This document shows, piece by piece, positions 29,481 through 33,991 of a DNA stretch of 33,991 nucleotides. Under the pieces are notes generated by a model. The model did not search any database and was not told the origin of the DNA. It was given only the letters and a program-made list of their open reading frames with translations. Origin of the DNA: UBA1189 sp045660385 (GTDB lineage Bacteria; Bacteroidota; Bacteroidia; Bacteroidales; Bacteroidaceae); assembly GCA_045660385.1 (NCBI GenBank), contig JAZRDT010000121.1, forward strand, positions 1 through 33,991, in the 5' to 3' direction. The first letter of the stretch is position 1. Each line of letters opens with the position of its first letter. The position numbers and the translations under genes were made by a program.

Positions 29481-32069
29481 ATGAAAAAGAATATCCTTGC
29501 AGTCGTACTTGCACTCTGCTCACTTTCCGCTTATGCGAACAAGCCTGACTATGGCTACTTGTTCTCTTATGTCAATGGCCGAGGCCTTGCTTTCGCTTAT
29601 AGCTCTGATAGCGTTCGCTGGACCTCTATCGGTCACGGCCGCACCTTTGTGGACAGCGACTTCGGTACATGGGGAGCACAAAAGAAGATGTTTACCCCTC
29701 ATCTCTTGTGCGACGAAACGGGTATGTGGCGCTGCGTGTGGTCACCCAAGGCCGATAATCCACAGTTTGCCTATTGTGAAAGTCCCGATCTCATCAATTG
29801 GAAGCCGCAGGACTATCCCTATGTGGAGGGTGGAAGTTGTGTGGCCCCGATGTTGATGTTGGCTGATGATGGCAATACATGGTGTTTGAAATATACCACG
29901 CTCGATAATAAAGCTTATTCAATCTTCTCTGCGGATTGCCGCAAATGGAGTGAGGCTGAACCGGCAAAGGTTGCAGATGCTTCTTCTTTGGATGCAAAAG
30001 CGCAGCTCAACTACAAAACCATTCTCCTCAACGACCGTCAGGTCGAGGGACAGGTGCATCGCGTAGCATGGGAGCAGATTGACAAACTGATTAAGCGTGA
30101 CGACTATTTGGCAAACCGTCAGGTGAGACTGGACGAGCATATGGGACAGGACCCCGTACGCTTTGCCAATCTTGAGCCTGTCAATGCGCGACTTACAATT
30201 CAAGGAAACGAGCGTAAGGAGATCAGCAATGAACTCATCGGAATCTTCTTTGAAGATATCAGTTACGGTGCTGATGGTGGATTGTATGGCGAACTTATCC
30301 AGAATCGTGACTTCGAATATTCTGCAGCTGACCATGGCGGATGGCATAGTCTTACAGCGTGGGAACTCAAGGGGGAGGGTAGCGCCCTTACTGTAGGTAC
30401 AGACCGTCCCATTCATGCCAATAACTGTCACTATGCCACATTGGCAACCACAACCGTGGGCGCTCGTGTGGAGAATGGAGGCTACGATGGTATAGCAGTC
30501 AAGGCTGGCGAGTTATACGATTTTAGTGTGATGACACGTAGGGCTTCGGATAAGAACTCCAAACTATCTGTAAGCCTCGTGAGTGAGAACAATGAGATAT
30601 TGGCTACAAAGAGCGTCTCTGTGGGTGGTGCTGATTGGAAGACCATGAAGGTGACCTTTAAGGCTACTAAGGATGCTGAAAAGGCTCGTCTTGTGATTAC
30701 TCCGCAAACTACGGGTGTAGTGGATTTGGATATGGTGTCGCTCTTCCCTCGCAAGACCTTTATGAACCGCAAGAATGGTCTTCGAGCCGATCTTGCTCAA
30801 GTGATTGCTGATATGAAGCCTAAGTTTGTGCGTTTCCCCGGTGGTTGCGCAGCCCATGGAAATGGACTTGACAATATGTATTTGTGGAAGCGCTCTATCG
30901 GTAAACTTGAGGAACGCCAACACATGCCTAATATTTGGAACTATCATCAGACTCTCGGACTGGGCTATTATGAGTATTTCCTCTTCTGTGAAGATATAGG
31001 AGCTGAACCGCTTCCCGTAATTCCCGCAGCCGTACCTTGTCAGAACTCTTCGCATGGCGGACATGGTCAGCAGGGTGGAGTTCCCATGGAGGAGATGGAC
31101 GCATTTATTCAAGACATCCTTGATCTTATCGAATGGGCCAATGGAGACGCCAAGACAACCCAATGGGGACGTGTGCGTGCCGAGGCTGGACACCCTGCTC
31201 CCTTCAACCTGAAGTATATAGGTATTGGAAACGAGGACCTCATATCTGAAACCTTTACCGAACGTTTCAATATGATATATGATGCCATACGTGCAAAGCA
31301 TCCGGAAATCATTATCTGCGGTACGGTAGGTCCGTTCTACGAGGGATCGGACTATGAGTGGGGGTGGAAACTTGCCAAGGAGAAGGAGATTCCCATGGTA
31401 GATGAACATTACTATGTAAGTCCGGGATGGTATATCCACAATCAGGACTATTATGACCATTACGACCGCAATGCTTCTGAAGTGTATCTCGGTGAGTATG
31501 CATGCCATGTCCATGGTCGTCATAACAATATAGAGACTGCTTTGTGTGAGGCCTTGCATCTGGTGAATGTGGAGCGCAATGCTGATATCGTGCGCATGAC
31601 CTCATATGCACCGCTGCTTGCGCGTCATGGACGTACTAATTGGAATCCTGATATGATCTATTTCAACTCTTCACGCATCGATCTGACTCCGGGCTACTAT
31701 ACGCAGAAGATCTTTGGCAACAATAGTGGTGACCAATATATAACTTCTCGCTTGCAAGTGGAGAGCAGACGGGATGATGTCCGCAAACGTGTAGCCAACT
31801 CCGTTGTGTATGATAGTGCAACGGGTGACCTTATCATCAAACTGGTCAATCTGCTCCCAGTCAGCGTGACTACAGCCATCGAAATCAACGATTGTGAAGC
31901 CTATGCTACGCAAGCTGTATGTACAGTGCTCACTGGTAACCCGACAGACCGCGATGCAGTGCCCACAGAGAGCGTCATCGAAGTGGCTCCGCAGTTTGAC
32001 TATGAGATGCCTGCCTACTCTTTTGTAACCATTCGTGTAGCTAAGGAGCAGCAAGGGAAGAGAAGGTAA
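29481..32069 (+). CDS. GH51 alpha-L-arabinofuranosidase with N-terminal propeller-like region
   Basis: An 862-residue exported protein. The signal peptide is MKKNILAVVLALCSLSAYA, with the ATG at 29481 chosen over 29430. Residues 21-215 resemble part of a GH43-like propeller (FAYSSDSVRWTSIGHG; PHLLCDETGMWRCVW; CESPDLINWKPQDYP). From about 245 the GH51 part begins: EISNELIGIFFEDISYGADG, a carbohydrate-binding-like insert at about 290-425, then the barrel with PKFVRFPGGCAAHGNGL. The acid/base is Glu585 in YIGIGNEDL and the nucleophile Glu672 in YLGEYACH. It should release arabinofuranose from side chains. Co-located with the GH43 gene as a small arabinan/arabinoxylan pair; no SusC or SusD gene or sensor lies beside it. 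Confidence 0.92.
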   Translation: MKKNILAVVLALCSLSAYANKPDYGYLFSYVNGRGLAFAYSSDSVRWTSIGHGRTFVDSDFGTWGAQKKMFTPHLLCDETGMWRCVWSPKADNPQFAYCESPDLINWKPQDYPYVEGGSCVAPMLMLADDGNTWCLKYTTLDNKAYSIFSADCRKWSEAEPAKVADASSLDAKAQLNYKTILLNDRQVEGQVHRVAWEQIDKLIKRDDYLANRQVRLDEHMGQDPVRFANLEPVNARLTIQGNERKEISNELIGIFFEDISYGADGGLYGELIQNRDFEYSAADHGGWHSLTAWELKGEGSALTVGTDRPIHANNCHYATLATTTVGARVENGGYDGIAVKAGELYDFSVMTRRASDKNSKLSVSLVSENNEILATKSVSVGGADWKTMKVTFKATKDAEKARLVITPQTTGVVDLDMVSLFPRKTFMNRKNGLRADLAQVIADMKPKFVRFPGGCAAHGNGLDNMYLWKRSIGKLEERQHMPNIWNYHQTLGLGYYEYFLFCEDIGAEPLPVIPAAVPCQNSSHGGHGQQGGVPMEEMDAFIQDILDLIEWANGDAKTTQWGRVRAEAGHPAPFNLKYIGIGNEDLISETFTERFNMIYDAIRAKHPEIIICGTVGPFYEGSDYEWGWKLAKEKEIPMVDEHYYVSPGWYIHNQDYYDHYDRNASEVYLGEYACHVHGRHNNIETALCEALHLVNVERNADIVRMTSYAPLLARHGRTNWNPDMIYFNSSRIDLTPGYYTQKIFGNNSGDQYITSRLQVESRRDDVRKRVANSVVYDSATGDLIIKLVNLLPVSVTTAIEINDCEAYATQAVCTVLTGNPTDRDAVPTESVIEVAPQFDYEMPAYSFVTIRVAKEQQGKRR

Positions 32070-32139
32070 GTGATGGCTGGAGGGTGTGAACATCTGTGTC
32101 GAAAACTTGTCATAGAAACATGTTGAAATTTGATTTGGA

Positions 32140-33261
32140 ATGAAGCTGCTTATTATAGACCGTGATGGAACCATTCTGGTGGAACCTCCCGTAGACTATC
32201 AGATAGATAGTATTGCAAAAACAGACTTTGTGCCTGGTGCTATCAGTGGACTGAAGGCACTCAGCACACTTGGTTACCAGCTCGTGATGGCCAGTAATCA
32301 GGACGGACTTGGTACACCAAGTTTCCCGATGGAGGATTTCTTGCCTCCGCAAGAGATGATGCTCAAAGTGTTGGCCTCGGAGAACGTGCGATTCGATGAT
32401 ATCCTCATCGATTCCACCATGCCTGAAGAGAATGCTTCAACGCGCAAGCCTGGAACGGGAATGTTTGGTAAGTATATGAATGGGGAGTATGATTTGGCGA
32501 GCAGTTATGTCATTGGCGACCGTCTTACAGATGTGATGTTGGCCAAGAATCTGGGTGCGAGGGCAATCTTGCTGCAATCGCCTGAAAAGGCCTCGGAGGC
32601 ACTTGCAGAACAAGGACTCACTGATGTGTGCGCTCTATGTGCGGTTTCATGGAGCGAGATAGCAGAATACTTGCGCCGTACGAATCGAGTAGCTACTACC
32701 GAACGTAATACGCGTGAGACGCAGATTCGTGTGACGGTGGACCTTGATGGACGGATGCCGTCGTCGATTAATACGGGATTGCGATTCTTTGATCACATGC
32801 TCGATCAGATTGCCCATCATGGAGGATTGTCATTGCAGGTTCAATGCAATGGCGATCTGGATGTTGATGAACACCATACGATAGAGGATGTGGCCATAGC
32901 CTTGGGTGATACCTTGCGTGAGGCTTTGGGTGATAAACGTGGTATCGAACGTTATGGGTTTGCGTTGCCTATGGATGAATGCAAGGCATTGGTACTACTT
33001 GATTTGGGTGGCCGCATCGATTTTGATTGGGATGTACACTTTACACGTGAGTATGTAGGTGATACGCCAACTGAGATGTTCCGTCATTTCTTCTATTCAT
33101 TGTGTGCTTCGTTGCGTTGTAACTTGCATATCAGTGCTCGCGGTGAGAATAATCACCATCTCATTGAGGGTGTGTTCAAGGCCTTTGCACGCAGCCTTCG
33201 TGCAGCGATACATCGCCAACCCTTCAATTACGATTTGCCCAGCAGTAAAGGTGTGTTGTAG
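32140..33261 (+). CDS. hisB: Bifunctional histidinol-phosphatase / imidazoleglycerol-phosphate dehydratase
   Basis: A 373-residue fusion enzyme carrying two steps of histidine synthesis. Residues 1-165 are the HAD-type histidinol phosphatase: LLIIDRDGTILVEPP, NQDGLGT, and SSYVIGDRLTDVMLAKNLGA. Residues 180-373 are imidazoleglycerol-phosphate dehydratase with its metal-binding histidines: FFDHMLDQIAHHGG, DVDEHHTIEDVAIALG and ENNHHLIEGVFKAFARSL. Length matches the fused HisB of enterobacteria and Bacteroidetes. No other his genes are visible in the window on either side; upstream is the GH51 gene and downstream a MATE transporter. No clear promoter was identified. Confidence 0.97.
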   Translation: MKLLIIDRDGTILVEPPVDYQIDSIAKTDFVPGAISGLKALSTLGYQLVMASNQDGLGTPSFPMEDFLPPQEMMLKVLASENVRFDDILIDSTMPEENASTRKPGTGMFGKYMNGEYDLASSYVIGDRLTDVMLAKNLGARAILLQSPEKASEALAEQGLTDVCALCAVSWSEIAEYLRRTNRVATTERNTRETQIRVTVDLDGRMPSSINTGLRFFDHMLDQIAHHGGLSLQVQCNGDLDVDEHHTIEDVAIALGDTLREALGDKRGIERYGFALPMDECKALVLLDLGGRIDFDWDVHFTREYVGDTPTEMFRHFFYSLCASLRCNLHISARGENNHHLIEGVFKAFARSLRAAIHRQPFNYDLPSSKGVL

Positions 33262-33307
33262 GGACTTTTATGTGACAAGTTTTGAAGAATATATAATAGA
33301 TAATAGA

Positions 33308-33991
33308 ATGACTGAAAAGAAAATCCCGAGCGAACTGGGAACCCGCCCTGTTGGCGAGTTATTGAAACAATATGCCATACCCTCCATCATTGCGATGCTG
33401 GCCTCCTCGTTGTACAACATTGTGGACAGCATCTTCATCGGACATGGAGTGAATGCCTTGGCACTATCGGGCTTGGCTGCCACATTCCCTCTAATGAACA
33501 TCTCTACGGCTTTTGGTGCTATGGTAGGCATGGGTTCGTCAACGCTCATATCTGTCAAGTTGGGCCAAAAGGACTATAAGACGGCACAACAAATCTTAGG
33601 TAATGCAGTAGTGATGAATGTGGTGATGGGCTTCATCTTCGGCCTCGTCGCACTGTTATTCCTCGATCCTATCCTTCTGGCTTTCGGAGCTACGGACGCA
33701 ACCATCGAATATGCTCGTGACTACATGCAGATTATCCTTTTGGGTAATATCTTTACACACATGTACTTTGGTTTCAATGCTCTGCTACGCGCTATGGGAC
33801 ACCCGAAGATGGCCATGAAGGCGACTATAGCCACAGTGATTATCAATACGATTCTCGACCCGCTACTTATCTTCGATACCATCAACCTCGGTTTTGTACA
33901 ATTTGACGGAGCCGGCTGGGGCATTCGCGGAGCAGCCATTGCTACGGTATTGGCGCAATGCATCTCGCTTATTTGGCAGGTGCGTGTCATG
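33308..33991 (+). CDS. MATE-family efflux transporter (partial, 5' end)
   Basis: The first 228 residues of a protein that runs off the window. It starts MTEKKIPSELGTRPVGELLK and continues QYAIPSIIAMLASSLYNIVD, the usual first membrane helix of MATE transporters. Further helices follow with FGAMVGMGSSTLISVKLGQK, LGNIFTHMYFGFNALLRAMG and the MATE-typical NTILDPLLIF. These are inner-membrane antiporters driven by sodium or protons that export cationic drugs or metabolites; the substrate cannot be predicted. It begins 46 bases after hisB, close enough for co-transcription. Confidence 0.93.
   Translation, partial: MTEKKIPSELGTRPVGELLKQYAIPSIIAMLASSLYNIVDSIFIGHGVNALALSGLAATFPLMNISTAFGAMVGMGSSTLISVKLGQKDYKTAQQILGNAVVMNVVMGFIFGLVALLFLDPILLAFGATDATIEYARDYMQIILLGNIFTHMYFGFNALLRAMGHPKMAMKATIATVIINTILDPLLIFDTINLGFVQFDGAGWGIRGAAIATVLAQCISLIWQVRVM

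Overview
The window looks like chromosomal DNA from a Bacteroidales bacterium, most likely a Prevotella-type gut or oral lineage. Three signs support this. Promoters carry the Bacteroidetes -7 box TAnnTTTG, for example at 683-690, 1465-1472, 9054-9061, 22501-22508 and 24614-24621. The surface proteins are typical of the phylum: SusD/RagB-like, BACON, GH43, GH51, DUF4136, and type IX secretion tails. The ilvD and ilvB-ilvN-ilvC genes and the fused hisB also match Bacteroidetes versions. The genus cannot be fixed from the sequence alone.

Layout. 1-3130 is an accessory, plasmid- or island-like stretch. It holds a HigB/HigA-type toxin-antitoxin pair, an unrecognised small gene, a 238-base element of three nested inverted repeats, a three-gene HipB/HipS/HipT-type kinase system with repeated operator half-sites, and short coding remnants. 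3191-7139 is a three-gene exported-protein operon ending in a SusD-like protein that has no SusC partner and no lipobox. 7635-12116 is a divergent pair, gdhA and a 1005-residue receiver-like/ATP-grasp protein, with overlapping promoters. 12461-16093 encodes a large secreted CotH-family protein with discoidin, dockerin and cohesin-like modules. 16267-17910 is an ABC-F ATPase. 17980-22283 is all on the minus strand: a beta-barrel protein, a DUF4136 lipoprotein, an NlpE-like lipoprotein, a YgiQ-type radical SAM protein and a small unknown. 22570-28256 is the branched-chain amino-acid region. 28415-32069 is an arabinan-type GH43/GH51 pair, followed by hisB and the start of a MATE transporter.

The most notable system is the control of branched-chain amino-acid synthesis. 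ilvD and ilvB share a near-identical 55-base promoter block. The ilvB copy is followed by a complete attenuator: a 22-residue leader peptide rich in Ile, Val and Leu, a 1:2 stem, a 9-bp antiterminator and a terminator with a T-run. The last gene of that operon, ilvC, has an in-frame amber codon at position 111 and reads normally on both sides.

A second thread is a family of tandem repeats with a 7-base period, scattered between genes and also inside two genes in frame (the ATP-grasp protein and IlvD), where both copies encode a peptide containing QLSIVNC. A different GC-rich inverted repeat is inserted in frame in the YgiQ gene. No rRNA, tRNA or CRISPR array was seen.
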